DNA from: Prevotella sp.
Lineage (GTDB): Bacteria > Bacteroidota > Bacteroidia > Bacteroidales > Bacteroidaceae
Direction: 5' to 3'
DNA: 64,000 nt
Assembly (NCBI GenBank): GCA_017548275.1
Contig: JAFZAH010000036.1
Span: 1-64,000, forward strand
The position numbers were made by a program, and so were the translations under genes. This document shows positions 16,942 through 25,943 of the stretch, piece after piece; within the stretch, counting starts at the first letter, position 1, and each line of letters opens with the position of its first letter. The notes under the pieces were generated by a model, which was given only the letters and a program-made list of their open reading frames with translations, ran no database searches and had not been told where the DNA came from.

Positions 16942-17388
16942 TTATTGTATCCTCGTGGCTTTGCAGACGAACTCGTATTCGATGAGTTTTTCTCCCCAAA
17001 TGGCGATGAGGCGTTTTCCTTTTTTGATGGTCACGAGCAGCGTGCCGTATTCCTCGGTAAAGCCGAAGTTGTCTTCCTCGGGAGAGTCGTAGAAGATGCG
17101 GAGTTCATTGTCAATAACGATGGCATAGACTTTGGCGCGCACCATGGTCTGGAAACCGTCGATGGCGAACGTGCCGACATAGTTATTGTCATCGTAACCC
17201 TTTGTCAGTTCAAAACTGAGGTCGAAACAGATGCCGGTGCCTCCGGCGGTTTTTCCTGCGCAGTGGTCGGCGATGTATGAGCCGGACCAGTCTTTCTTCT
17301 GCCCCTTCTGTGCATCGGCATTCACTGTGAAGGCGAACACACAGAGCAGCAGGAGTGCGGTTCTGAATAATGATAAATTGTTTTTCAT
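16942..17388 (-). CDS. Small secreted protein
   Basis: The 148-residue precursor starts MKNNLSLFRTALLLLCVFAF with a signal peptide ending near ADAQ. The mature part is a single beta-rich domain with two cysteines (YIADHCAGK and TGICFDLS) that could pair in the periplasm. I do not recognise the family. The ATG at 17388 is preferred over an upstream one that lies in repeat DNA with a CCCTCCC-type palindrome. Confidence 0.65.
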   Translation of the reverse strand: MKNNLSLFRTALLLLCVFAFTVNADAQKGQKKDWSGSYIADHCAGKTAGGTGICFDLSFELTKGYDDNNYVGTFAIDGFQTMVRAKVYAIVIDNELRIFYDSPEEDNFGFTEEYGTLLVTIKKGKRLIAIWGEKLIEYEFVCKATRIQ

Positions 17389-17546
17389 TGTGGTTAGGTT
17401 TTTTGTAGATTGAGGATTGAAGATTATGGTTTCAGACCCCGACCCTACCCCTCCCACGAAGGGAGGGGAGCGGGCGGACGTCTTCATTTATTGTCAGTTG
17501 TGACTACTGATGAGTTGGCGAATAATTGTGAATTGTGAATTGTCAA

Positions 17547-18389
17547 TCACTCAGCAGCCTCTTCTTTTTTCGCTGTCTTGCGGGAGGCACGTTTAGTGCC
17601 TTTGCCTTTACCCTTTTTGTCTTCGGTTGCAGTCTCGATTTTCACGCCTGCGAGTTCGGGGTCAATCATAATGCGTCCGCAATACTCGCAAACGATGATT
17701 TTCTTGTGCATCTTGATGTCGAGTTGTCTCTGAGGCGGAATCTTGTTGAAACATCCGCCGCAAGCGTCACGCTGCACATACACGATACCCAGTCCATTGC
17801 GTGCATTTTTGCGAATCCGCTTGAAACTTAAGAGGATTCTCGGGTCGATTTTCATTTCCAGTTCACGGGACTTTTCTTTGAGCTTCTCCTCTTCCTCGCG
17901 TGTCTCCTGCATGATTTCATCCAGTTCCTCGCGTTTTATGGCCAGGTCTTTGTTCCTGTCCTCGATGAGCGTACGTGTATTCTCAATGGCTTGTTTTTTC
18001 TCTGACACTTTGGTGTACGCCTCTTTGATTTTCTTCTCGCAGAGGTCCACGTCGGCCTGTTTCTCTTTGATTTCGCGGTCTAGGGTGTCCCATTCGCGGT
18101 TGTTGCGTACCTCCTGCAATTGTTCGGTGTATCTTTTGATGAAAATTTTAGCGGTCTCCATCTCGCCGTTTTTTTCGACGATAGCCTTTTCTATTTCACT
18201 CACCTCTTTCTGTATGTTCTCCATACGCGTCTCCAGTCCCTTGATTGTGTCTTCAAGGTCCTGCACCTCCAGAGGAAGTTCTCCGCGGAGTGTCTTTTTC
18301 TCGTCGATAGCCGAGAGTGTCGTTTGCAACTGATAAAGGAGTTCGAGTTTCTCCTCTACGGTCATGTCTTTCGGATCTTTCTTTGCCAT
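17547..18389 (-). CDS. Coiled-coil C4 zinc-ribbon protein
   Basis: The 280-residue protein has an N-terminal region of heptad-rich coiled coil (about residues 10-180), then a zinc ribbon with CGGC and CEYC knuckles (about 205-235), and a basic Lys/Ala-rich tail. This is the COG1579/zf-RING_7 family. Its members occur next to Nif3 genes, as here, where the Nif3-like gene is immediately upstream. A role in nucleic acid or translation-related processes has been proposed for the family, but nothing in this sequence settles it. Confidence 0.85.
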   Translation of the reverse strand: MAKKDPKDMTVEEKLELLYQLQTTLSAIDEKKTLRGELPLEVQDLEDTIKGLETRMENIQKEVSEIEKAIVEKNGEMETAKIFIKRYTEQLQEVRNNREWDTLDREIKEKQADVDLCEKKIKEAYTKVSEKKQAIENTRTLIEDRNKDLAIKREELDEIMQETREEEEKLKEKSRELEMKIDPRILLSFKRIRKNARNGLGIVYVQRDACGGCFNKIPPQRQLDIKMHKKIIVCEYCGRIMIDPELAGVKIETATEDKKGKGKGTKRASRKTAKKEEAAE

Positions 18390-18425
18390 AATATTTGAAT
18401 TTTAATGTAACTTTCGAAGATTGGT

Positions 18426-19211
18426 TTATAAATAAATAATCGGATTGGTGTTCACCTGAGAGAGATGACAAGTCACGCCGGGACACTGCTCCTGAATGAC
18501 GGATTGGAATATCTCTTTGGTGTATTGTTCGCTCTGATAATGACCGATGACGCAAATCTGTATCTGCTGCTCATGGTCGAAATAGTCGTGGTAGTGCATC
18601 TCGCCCGTGATGAAGGCGTCGGCACCCTCGGCCACGGCGTCACGCAAGAGGAACGAGCCTGCTCCGCCGCAAATCGCCACTTTCCGGATGGGTCGCCGCA
18701 ACAGTTCGTTGGCCATCACACATTCCACGCCGAAGGTCTCCTTTACCTGTTTGATAAATGCTTCTGCCGCCACCGGCTCCGGCATCTCGCCTATCACGCC
18801 GCTGCCGCCCTCAACACCGGCCACTTGTTTAGTGGCGAAGAGCCGTGCATCGCAAAGTCCCAGTTTCTCGGCGATCTTGAAATTGACGCCTCCCGGAGCA
18901 TTGTCGAGGTTGGTGTGCATGGCAATGATGGCGATATGCTCCTGGATGGCTCTCATCACGACGCGTTGCACATAGTTGGCATCGCTCACACACCTGAGGG
19001 GCCTGAAAATCAGGGGGTGATGAGCCACGATGAGGTTGCAGCCGAGACGAACGGCCTCATCGAGCACAGCCTCGGTCACATCTAAACACAATAAAGCCCC
19101 TGATACATCCGCTTCTGTTAATCCGATTTGCAGGCCGGCATTATCGTAGTCTTCCTGCAAGGGCAGAGGCGCGAATAGTTCAAGGGCGCGAAGCACTTCT
19201 TTTATTTTCAC
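18426..19211 (-). CDS. Nif3-like dinuclear metal-centre protein
   Basis: The 261-residue protein carries the Nif3/YbgI signatures: QEDYDNAGLQIG near residues 19-30, IVAHHPLIF near 60-70 with two metal-ligand histidines, AMHTNLDNAPGG, and the C-terminal ITGEMHYHD and VIGHYQSE stretches. Family members form hexameric toroids with two metals per subunit, and the substrate is unsettled. It is first in a two-gene unit with the zinc-ribbon gene and has a TATCTTTG box at 19232-19239 (minus). Confidence 0.92.
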   Translation of the reverse strand: MKIKEVLRALELFAPLPLQEDYDNAGLQIGLTEADVSGALLCLDVTEAVLDEAVRLGCNLIVAHHPLIFRPLRCVSDANYVQRVVMRAIQEHIAIIAMHTNLDNAPGGVNFKIAEKLGLCDARLFATKQVAGVEGGSGVIGEMPEPVAAEAFIKQVKETFGVECVMANELLRRPIRKVAICGGAGSFLLRDAVAEGADAFITGEMHYHDYFDHEQQIQICVIGHYQSEQYTKEIFQSVIQEQCPGVTCHLSQVNTNPIIYL

Positions 19212-19231
19212 GCAAAATATGTTTTAGGCTG

Positions 19232-19239
19232 CAAAGATA
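19232..19239 (-). promoter_or_regulatory. Promoter -7 box of the Nif3/zinc-ribbon operon
   Basis: The minus strand reads TATCTTTG, about 21 bases before the Nif3-like start codon. Confidence 0.6.
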
Positions 19240-19347
19240 GGGAATAAATATGATATATGAGATATGAATTACAAAATCGCCCTTGAAATTATACTTTTTT
19301 AACTTTACAGAGAAGGTATATAGGAGTGTCTGGGAATACCTAAAAAC

Positions 19348-20223
19348 CTAATCCACAAACCTCTTCAAAATATCCCCATACTCATCGATGCGGCGGTCGC
19401 GGAGGAAGGGCCACCAGCGGCGCACCTGCTCGGCGCGGCCCATGTCGATATCTACGATGATGCTTTCCTCCTCGTCTTTTGAGGCGCGGTAATAGAGTTC
19501 GCCCTGCGGACCCGCCACAAAACTGCTGCCCCAGAATTCTATGCCGTTGGTTTGTCCGCTCGGGTCGGGTTCATGGCCCACACGGTTCACCGTCACCACG
19601 GGCAGTCCGTTGGCCACGGCATGTCCGCGCTGCACGGTGGTCCATGCCTCGCGTTGGCGCTCCTGCTCCTCGGGCGTGTCGCTGCTCTCATAACCGATGG
19701 CGGTGGGGTAAATGAGCAGTTCGGCTCCTTGCAGTGCCATGAGACGTGCTGCCTCGGGATACCATTGGTCCCAGCAGACCAATACGCCGAGCCGTCCCAC
19801 ACTGGTTTGGATGGGATGGAAACCGAGGTCGCCCGGCGTGAAATAGAATTTCTCGTAGTAAGCGGGGTCGTCGGGGATGTGCATCTTACGGTACTTGCCG
19901 GCGATGGTGCCATCGCTCTCTATCACCACGGCGGTATTGTGATACACCCCGGCGGTACGGCGCTCAAACAGCGAGGTGACAATCACCACGCCGTATGTCT
20001 TGGCCAGTTCGCCGAAAAATCCCGTCGATGGTCCGGGGATAGGCTCGGCAAGGTCGAAGTGATTCACATTCTCCGTCTGACAGAAGTAGAGCGAGTTGTG
20101 CAATTCCTGCAACACAATCAGTTCCGCTCCTCGTTGGGCGAGGTCGGCCACTCCCTCCGCCAACCGGCGCAGGTTGTCTTTCATGTCAGCGACATTATGC
20201 TGTTGTAAAAATCCTATTTTCAT
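19348..20223 (-). CDS. aguB: N-carbamoylputrescine amidase
   Basis: AguB hydrolyses N-carbamoylputrescine to putrescine, CO2 and ammonia. The 291-residue nitrilase-superfamily protein has the Glu-Lys-Cys triad in LIVLQELHN (residues 39-47), GKYRKMHIPD and VLVCWDQWYPEAAR. Its neighbour aguA makes the substrate from agmatine, so the two genes form the agmatine route to polyamines. They are on the same strand with a 162-base gap that contains two ATATTCCGAAA direct repeats. Confidence 0.94.
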   Translation of the reverse strand: MKIGFLQQHNVADMKDNLRRLAEGVADLAQRGAELIVLQELHNSLYFCQTENVNHFDLAEPIPGPSTGFFGELAKTYGVVIVTSLFERRTAGVYHNTAVVIESDGTIAGKYRKMHIPDDPAYYEKFYFTPGDLGFHPIQTSVGRLGVLVCWDQWYPEAARLMALQGAELLIYPTAIGYESSDTPEEQERQREAWTTVQRGHAVANGLPVVTVNRVGHEPDPSGQTNGIEFWGSSFVAGPQGELYYRASKDEEESIIVDIDMGRAEQVRRWWPFLRDRRIDEYGDILKRFVD

Positions 20224-20299
20224 ATTTTGAGGTTATTATAAGGTTTTAAAGAGCATTATTGTAATAAATATTTCGTGCATTTATTATTCATTTTCAAGG

Positions 20300-20348
20300 A
20301 TATTCCGAAAAATAAATCATATTTTTGGATTATATTCCGAAATATAAA
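20300..20348. repeat. Two direct ATATTCCGAAA-nATAAAT repeats upstream of aguB
   Basis: Near-identical 17-base copies start at 20300 and 20332, spaced 32 bases, about three helical turns. They could be a regulator's site or a degenerate promoter duplication (the minus strand reads TATATTTC, one base off TAnnTTTG). Confidence 0.4.
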
Positions 20349-20385
20349 TATCCCAACGTGTCATAAACACATTTTTAGGGGGTAA

Positions 20386-21471
20386 TCACTCCATTCCGTG
20401 GAGAGGGTTAACATAGTGGGCTGGCACTTGCATCGTCAGGCAGTGGATGCTGCCGTGCTGACGGATGATGGTACGGGCGTCGAGGGCGATGAGCCGGTGT
20501 TGCGGGAAGGCCGTTTGTATGGCGATGCGGGCGGCCTCGTCATAGGCCGGTTGTGCGTAGGTTGGATAGACAACCGCCCCGTTGATAATCAGGAAGTTGG
20601 CGTAGGTGGCGGGCAAACGGTAACCGTCTTCATAGAGGGCGTCGGGCATGGGCAGACGGATGAGTCGGTAGGGTCGTCCGTCAGCGGTGCGGAGAGTGCG
20701 CAATTGCTCCTCCAGCAGGCGGAACGTCTCGTATTGCGGGTCAGCGGCATCGTCGCATCCCACGTAGAGCAACGTATCGTCGGGGGCGATGCGCACGATG
20801 GTGTCGATGTGTCCGTCGGTGTCGTCGCCCTCGAGCAGTCCGTGGTCTATCCACACGATTCTCCGGGCATGCAACCGCTGTTTCAGTTGCGTTTCAATCT
20901 CTTCCCGCGTGAGCGGCTGATTGCGGTGGGGGGCCAACAGGCATGTCGAGGTGGTGAGCACCGTGCCGCGACCGTCGCTCTCAATAGAGCCGCCCTCCAG
21001 CACGAAATCGTCATGGCACTCGTATTCGCCCTGCAACAACCCCAAACCATAAAGATGGCGGTTGACGGCATTGTCGTGCTCCGACGGGAATTTCTCGCCC
21101 CAACCGTTGAAACGGAAATCGAGCAACCGCAGCGGCGCACCGGCATCGTCGCTGACAAGCGTGATGAAGCCGTGGTCACGCGCCCAAGTGTCGTCGGTGG
21201 GACAGTGACAATACGTCACGCGCGACATCTGTTCCTCGTCCAACGCCTCGCCCAACAGCCGTTTCACTTGTTCGGGCTCGGGCGTGGCTATCAGCAGCGG
21301 CTCAGCCTGTGTGATGGCATCTGCCAATGCCACGAACGTGGCCGTGATGTCGTCGAGACAGTAGGCCCAGTCTGTGCCTGCGTGAGGCCATGTCAGCAAC
21401 ACGCACTGCTGTGGCTCCCACTCGGCGGGCAGACGGTGGGAATCAGACGCCTTGTCAGAGGATAAATGCAT
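20386..21471 (-). CDS. aguA: Agmatine deiminase
   Basis: AguA deiminates agmatine to N-carbamoylputrescine. The 361-residue protein begins with RLPAEWEPQQCVLLTWPHAGTDW. It holds the guanidine-group-modifying enzyme motifs WARDHGFITL, VLEGGSIESDGRGT and DGHIDTIVRI, and ends with the catalytic cysteine in GSIHCLTMQVP. It is upstream of aguB. The ATG at 21471 is used because the preceding residues derive from the divergent promoter region shared with the nuclease gene. Confidence 0.95.
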   Translation of the reverse strand: MHLSSDKASDSHRLPAEWEPQQCVLLTWPHAGTDWAYCLDDITATFVALADAITQAEPLLIATPEPEQVKRLLGEALDEEQMSRVTYCHCPTDDTWARDHGFITLVSDDAGAPLRLLDFRFNGWGEKFPSEHDNAVNRHLYGLGLLQGEYECHDDFVLEGGSIESDGRGTVLTTSTCLLAPHRNQPLTREEIETQLKQRLHARRIVWIDHGLLEGDDTDGHIDTIVRIAPDDTLLYVGCDDAADPQYETFRLLEEQLRTLRTADGRPYRLIRLPMPDALYEDGYRLPATYANFLIINGAVVYPTYAQPAYDEAARIAIQTAFPQHRLIALDARTIIRQHGSIHCLTMQVPAHYVNPLHGME

Positions 21472-21487
21472 AGTCTCAGAATTTTTG

Positions 21488-21556
21488 CAAAAATACGAAT
21501 TAAAACACATTATCACGCCTTTTGTTTGCTTTTCTTTTCGTTTTTTCTTATTTTTG
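21488..21556. promoter_or_regulatory. Divergent promoters for aguA and the NUC1 lipoprotein
   Basis: On the minus strand TATTTTTG (complement of 21488-21495) serves aguA. On the plus strand TTTG (21525-21528), 20 bases, and TATTTTTG (21549-21556) serve the gene at 21578, leaving leaders of only about 15 bases each. Confidence 0.7.
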
Positions 21557-21577
21557 CACAAAAATCAATACCAACCG

Positions 21578-22561
21578 ATGATGAAACGACTCACATGGAT
21601 AGGCTTTTTAGCCGTGCTGTTAGTGGGAATGACCGCTTGCCGAAGAGTGATGACGCCCGAGGAGGGCGGGGCTCAGACCTCTGCGACCGACAGTTTGGTC
21701 GTTGACAACACGGGATTCTTCGATACCGATGCCGCACAGAAAGCACAGGAGCGTGAACAAACACAGAAGCAGAAGGACAAGACCGACAAAAAGCGCCCGA
21801 AAGGGATGGAGATACCCGCACAAATCGACGGACGACCCGAGCAACTGCTCCTGCGCGACGGCTATTATGTGTCATACAATAAAGACTGGAAAATAGCCAA
21901 CTGGGTGGCTTGGCACCTGACCAAAGCCCACACCTACGGTGACAACCTGCGCGACGATATGGAGTTCAAAGAAGACACCGAGGTGCCCTTCCCCCGCGCC
22001 ACTGATGAAGATTACTACTCTTCGACCTACGACCGCGGCCACCTCTGCCCCTCTGGCGACAACAAATGGGACCGCCGTGCGCAGATACAGTCGTTTCTCT
22101 TTACCAATATCTGTCCGCAAAACCACGGTTTGAATAAAGGCGACTGGAATGACATCGAGATTCTTTGCCGGCAATGGGCAAGGAAATACGGCGATGTGTA
22201 TATTGTCACAGGACCGGTATTCAACAACGGGGTGAAAAAGCGCATCGGCAAGCACGGTGTGGCAGTACCCGACTCACTGTTCAAGGTGGTTCTCTGCACC
22301 AATCCTTATGCACGCGCCATCGGATTCCTTGTGCCCAACAAGGGTGGGCATCGCGACCTGAGAACTTATGTCACCCCTGTGGATGAGATAGAGCGGTTGA
22401 CGGGCATCGACTTCTTCCCCAACCTCAAAGACGATACGGAGAATAGAGTTGAGGCGGCCGATGACGACAACATGGTGAAAAACTGGAATGTGCCCGCCAA
22501 ATATTATTACGAGGGCAACAACAGCCGCAACAATAACTCCCGCCGCAATTATCGATATTGA
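21578..22561 (+). CDS. DNA/RNA non-specific endonuclease lipoprotein (NUC1 family)
   Basis: The 327-residue precursor has a lipoprotein signal (VGMTAC) without an acidic export stretch, so it is probably periplasmic-facing. The NUC1 catalytic motif is YDRGHLCPSGDN (Asp152-Arg-Gly-His155, His as general base), followed by the metal-ligand Asn in TNICPQNHGLN. Such nucleases degrade DNA and RNA outside the cytoplasm for scavenging or defence. A Lys/Gln-rich linker (about 50-75) connects the anchor to the domain. Two adjacent ATGs are possible (21578 and 21581). Confidence 0.9.
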   Translation: MMKRLTWIGFLAVLLVGMTACRRVMTPEEGGAQTSATDSLVVDNTGFFDTDAAQKAQEREQTQKQKDKTDKKRPKGMEIPAQIDGRPEQLLLRDGYYVSYNKDWKIANWVAWHLTKAHTYGDNLRDDMEFKEDTEVPFPRATDEDYYSSTYDRGHLCPSGDNKWDRRAQIQSFLFTNICPQNHGLNKGDWNDIEILCRQWARKYGDVYIVTGPVFNNGVKKRIGKHGVAVPDSLFKVVLCTNPYARAIGFLVPNKGGHRDLRTYVTPVDEIERLTGIDFFPNLKDDTENRVEAADDDNMVKNWNVPAKYYYEGNNSRNNNSRRNYRY

Positions 22562-22613
22562 ATCACAGGAAGTTCTAGGAAACCTGGGATCCCTTACGAC
22601 AATCAAAATAACC

Positions 22614-23882
22614 CTAGGATTTTGCCACTAATACATCATCGATATCTGTGGTGTAACGGTGGGAGATATACTCGCGCTTCAGACCGAAGCGGATGTTGGC
22701 GCCTTGGACGGCTACGCGGACAGTGTCGTGGCCGTTTTTTTTGTTGATTTGGTCAATGGCCTCGATGAGGGCTGCCTGTTTCTTGCGGTCCACAGGGTCG
22801 AAGAGGTCCTGTTGCACGCCCTCATGGGTGACAATGTCCCAAAGGATGACACCCGCTTTTTTGTAGGCGAAATCGCCGTCGGCATAGCTCTCGCGCAACA
22901 CGTGGAGGGCAGCGCGTATCAGTTCGCCACTGTCGCAGGTGGCTACGGGCAGGGTGAGCGACCCGTATATGACATGTCCGGGCACATCGGTGCGGAAACA
23001 GCTGGTATAGGCGAATGCCGTGATGCTGCGGCAGTAGGATTTCTGCTCACGCAGTTTCTTGGCGCTTCGCGAGGCGAAATTGGCCACAGCCTCCTCCAAC
23101 ACATTGCGGTCGGTAACGCCCTGATCGGCAAAACTGCGCGAGGTGCAGATGGATTTCTTGCGGGGCAGTTCGTCGATGCTGACACAACTCACACCGTTCA
23201 GTTCCTTCCATGTGCGCACTGTCGTGACATTGAAATGGCTACGCACCCACCGCTCGGACTTATTGGCGAAGTCGGCCGCCGTATGTATGCCATGATAGGC
23301 CAGTTTCTCAGCGATGCGACGACCGATGCCCCAAACGTCACCCACATCGAACAAGGCGAGTGCCTTCTGCCGCCGCTCGTCGGTGTCGATGATGCAACAG
23401 CACTTATATCCGGGGTATTTCTTGGCAAACTTACTCCCCACTTTGGCCAGCGTCTTCGTGGGAGCGATTCCGATGGAGATGGGGATGCCCGTGGCGCGCC
23501 CCACCCTCGCGGCAATCTCCTCACCATAGGTTTTCAGCGTGTCGCTGTCGCCCATACCCGAGAGGTCGAGAAACGCCTCGTCGATGGAGTAGATGTCGAG
23601 CACAGGCGTGTAGGATGCCAAGAGACTCATCACACGGCCCGACATCGACCCGTAGAGTGTGTAGTTGCTGCTGAACACCGCCACATGGTTTTGCTCCAAC
23701 ACCTCGCGCACCTGATAGAGCGGTGTGCCCATCTTGATGCCCAACGCCTTGCTCTCCTCGCTGCGCGCAATGACGCAACCGTCGTTGTTGGATAACACCA
23801 CGACGGGCACACCATTCAGTTCCGGGTGAAACACGCGTTCACAGGAGCAGTAGAAATTATTGCAATCGGCAAGAGCGAACAA
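22614..23882 (-). CDS. umuC: Y-family DNA polymerase UmuC
   Basis: UmuC is the catalytic subunit of translesion polymerase V. The 422-residue protein has the Y-family active site: ALADCNNFY (Asp6) and YSIDEAFLDLSG (Asp101, Glu102), the GIAPTKTLAKVGSKFAKK finger, HhH motifs (VGDVWGIGRRIAEKL) and a C-terminal DUF4113-like tail. The start codon appears to be TTG at 23880-23882, since no in-frame ATG lies near the conserved MFALADCNNF. A G/C palindromic repeat begins about 17 bases upstream. No umuD is adjacent; a umuD lies 10 kb away on the other strand at 33614. Confidence 0.94.
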   Translation of the reverse strand: MFALADCNNFYCSCERVFHPELNGVPVVVLSNNDGCVIARSEESKALGIKMGTPLYQVREVLEQNHVAVFSSNYTLYGSMSGRVMSLLASYTPVLDIYSIDEAFLDLSGMGDSDTLKTYGEEIAARVGRATGIPISIGIAPTKTLAKVGSKFAKKYPGYKCCCIIDTDERRQKALALFDVGDVWGIGRRIAEKLAYHGIHTAADFANKSERWVRSHFNVTTVRTWKELNGVSCVSIDELPRKKSICTSRSFADQGVTDRNVLEEAVANFASRSAKKLREQKSYCRSITAFAYTSCFRTDVPGHVIYGSLTLPVATCDSGELIRAALHVLRESYADGDFAYKKAGVILWDIVTHEGVQQDLFDPVDRKKQAALIEAIDQINKKNGHDTVRVAVQGANIRFGLKREYISHRYTTDIDDVLVAKS

Positions 23883-23897
23883 TGTGATAACAAAAAA

Positions 23898-23940
23898 AGC
23901 CTCACCCCCGCCCCCCTCCCAAGGGCGAGGGGAGTAATTA
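23898..23940. repeat. G/C palindromic intergenic repeat next to umuC
   Basis: A CCTCACCCCC...CCTCCCAAGGGCGAGGGG string, related to those at 34066-34100, 47760-47810 and 63780-63835, sits directly before umuC. Confidence 0.7.
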
Positions 23941-24395
23941 GAATTCTATCATTTTATGACTACGAATTTCACAAATCATACGAATTATTCCTTAAACAAC
24001 GGATTATACGAATTAAACGAATTATGGTCACATGTGCTTAATCCGTCAAATTCGTGAAATCCGTTGTTCAGAAAGCAGGGGGCACGTCCCAATCCGTCAA
24101 ATCTGTGGAATCCGTTGTTCAGAAAGCAGGGGGCACGTCCCAATCCGTCAAATCTGTGAAATCCGTTGTTCAGAAAACAGGGGGAACGTCCCAATCCGTC
24201 AAATCTGTGGAATCCGTTGTTCGGTTTAGGGTTCTCCACCGTCCTTCATTCGAATCCGTGAAATTCGTTTAATCCGTTGTCTTAGATTAAATTCGTTTAT
24301 TTCGTGAAATTCGTAGTTTTGAGGGTTTTGGGTAGAGGGTTGAAGGTTTGTGTTCCTCCCCTATCTCTAATCCGTGGAATCCGTTGTCTTATGAA
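23941..24395. repeat. AATCCGT/AATTCGT repeat region with 51-bp tandem units
   Basis: Three full and one partial copies of a 51-bp unit begin at 24040, 24091, 24142 and 24193. They are flanked by looser AATCCGTGAAATTCGT strings, which recur at 59070-59265. Because 51 is a multiple of three, reading frames stay open on both strands, but the encoded peptides are simple repeats and not supported. There are no unique spacers, so this is not CRISPR. Confidence 0.85.
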
Positions 24396-25850
24396 TCACT
24401 GTTTTTCGGGTATCTCCTCGAGGGTCTTTTTGAGGAACTCCCAGAATTTCGGGACGCTGGGGATAAAGGCGCGCTCATTGGCAGTGTGCGGTGAGCGGAG
24501 CGTGGGACCGAAGGAACAGATGTCGAGACCGGGATACTTGCCCAAGATGATGGAGCACTCCAGTCCGGCATGTACCACCTGAATGACAGGCTCGTTGCCG
24601 AAGAGGTCTTTGTAAATCTTCGCCATGACCTTCACAATCTCGCTGTCGGTGTTGGGGTTCCATCCGCTGTAACCTTTACTCAACGTCACTTTCATGCCAG
24701 CCATGTTGAAGCAACTCTCTATGGTCTCGGCGAGGTATTCCTTCATGCTTTCCGAAGCGCTGCGCGCAAGGATCTTCACGACAGCCTTCCCTTCGCCGAT
24801 ATTGACGATGGCGAGGTTGGACGACGTCTCCACAATGTTAGGGATGGTGGGGATGTAACGGATGACACCATCGTGGCAGGCGTAGATGGCATCCACGATG
24901 TTGTCTTGGATTTCCACGGGCACCTCGGTCTTCGGTGTCTCCACCTCCTCGGCAAAGAACTCGATACCATTCTCTATGCCTTTGTACTCCTCCTCGAACA
25001 GGTCACGCCAGTCGGCTACGGCCTCTTTCACCGCCTCCACATTGTCTTTCGGCAAGGTGAGCACCACTTCGCACTCGAAGGGGATGGCGTTGCGCATATT
25101 GCCGCCATTCCACGAAACGAGACGAGCGTCGTTCTCGCCGATGGCACTGCGCACGAAGCGCACCATCAGTTTGTTGGCATTGGCGCGTCCCTCGCCTATC
25201 TCCAGTCCGGAGTGCCCGCCTCTCAGTCCTTTGAGGGTCACTTTCAGCGCTGCATCGTCGGGGTCGGTCACTGCTTCTTTGTATTCCAAATTGGCGGTGA
25301 TATCGAGACCACCGGCGCTGCCTATAATCATCTCGCCCTCATCCTCGGTGTCGAGGTTGAGCAGAATCTCGCCTTCCAATTCGCCGGCAGGCAGGTCATT
25401 GGCGCCATACATACCCGTCTCCTCGTCGGCGGTGCAAAGAGCCTCTATCGGTCCGTGCTTCAAGTTTTTATCCTCCATCACAGCCATAATGGCGGCGATG
25501 CCCAGTCCGTCGTCAGCGCCGAGGGTGGTACCTTTGGCTTTCACCCAGTCACCGTCAATCCATGTCTGGATGGGGTCGGTCTCGAAATTGTGTGTACTCT
25601 CTTTTGTTTTTTGCGGCACCATATCCATGTGAGCCTGCAAGATGACCGTCTTGCGGTTTTCCATGCCGGGAGAAGCGGGTTTACGCATCACAATATTGCC
25701 GGCAGGATCTTGGAAGGCTTCCACGCCTGCTTTCTTGGCAAACTCCAGCAGGAACTGCTGTATTTTCTCACGATGTCCTGATGGACGCGGCACCTTGGTT
25801 AGCGCGTCGAAATTGCGCCAGATGCATTTGGGTTCTAGGTTTTTAATCAT
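24396..25850 (-). CDS. pepD: Aminoacyl-histidine dipeptidase (PepD, M20 family)
   Basis: PepD is a cytoplasmic zinc dipeptidase cleaving Xaa-His and other dipeptides. The 484-residue protein has the M20C layout: metal ligands in ILQAHMDMV (His74, Asp76) and GADDGLG (Asp114), the general base pair EE in CTADEETGMYG (about 143-149), and a C-terminal histidine in the AGLECSIILGKYPG/SFGPTLRSPH region (SPHTANE). The lid domain lies between. Start at the ATG before IKNLEPKCIWRNFDALTKVPRPSGHR, the usual beginning. Confidence 0.95.
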   Translation of the reverse strand: MIKNLEPKCIWRNFDALTKVPRPSGHREKIQQFLLEFAKKAGVEAFQDPAGNIVMRKPASPGMENRKTVILQAHMDMVPQKTKESTHNFETDPIQTWIDGDWVKAKGTTLGADDGLGIAAIMAVMEDKNLKHGPIEALCTADEETGMYGANDLPAGELEGEILLNLDTEDEGEMIIGSAGGLDITANLEYKEAVTDPDDAALKVTLKGLRGGHSGLEIGEGRANANKLMVRFVRSAIGENDARLVSWNGGNMRNAIPFECEVVLTLPKDNVEAVKEAVADWRDLFEEEYKGIENGIEFFAEEVETPKTEVPVEIQDNIVDAIYACHDGVIRYIPTIPNIVETSSNLAIVNIGEGKAVVKILARSASESMKEYLAETIESCFNMAGMKVTLSKGYSGWNPNTDSEIVKVMAKIYKDLFGNEPVIQVVHAGLECSIILGKYPGLDICSFGPTLRSPHTANERAFIPSVPKFWEFLKKTLEEIPEKQ

Positions 25851-25943
25851 AGTTTTATTATTTGAGGTTTAATGTTTTTCTTTTTAGGAGTGAAGGAGTG
25901 GAGGAGTGAAGACGATTGTCCGCAAATTCAATACTAGACATTT

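Noticed and set aside
24040-24222. Possible CRISPR array
   Set aside because: Units follow each other directly without unique spacers, and there are no cas genes.
24032-24272. Open frames on both strands over the 51-bp repeats
   Set aside because: They are kept open only because the unit is a multiple of three; no start signals, and peptides are pure repeats.
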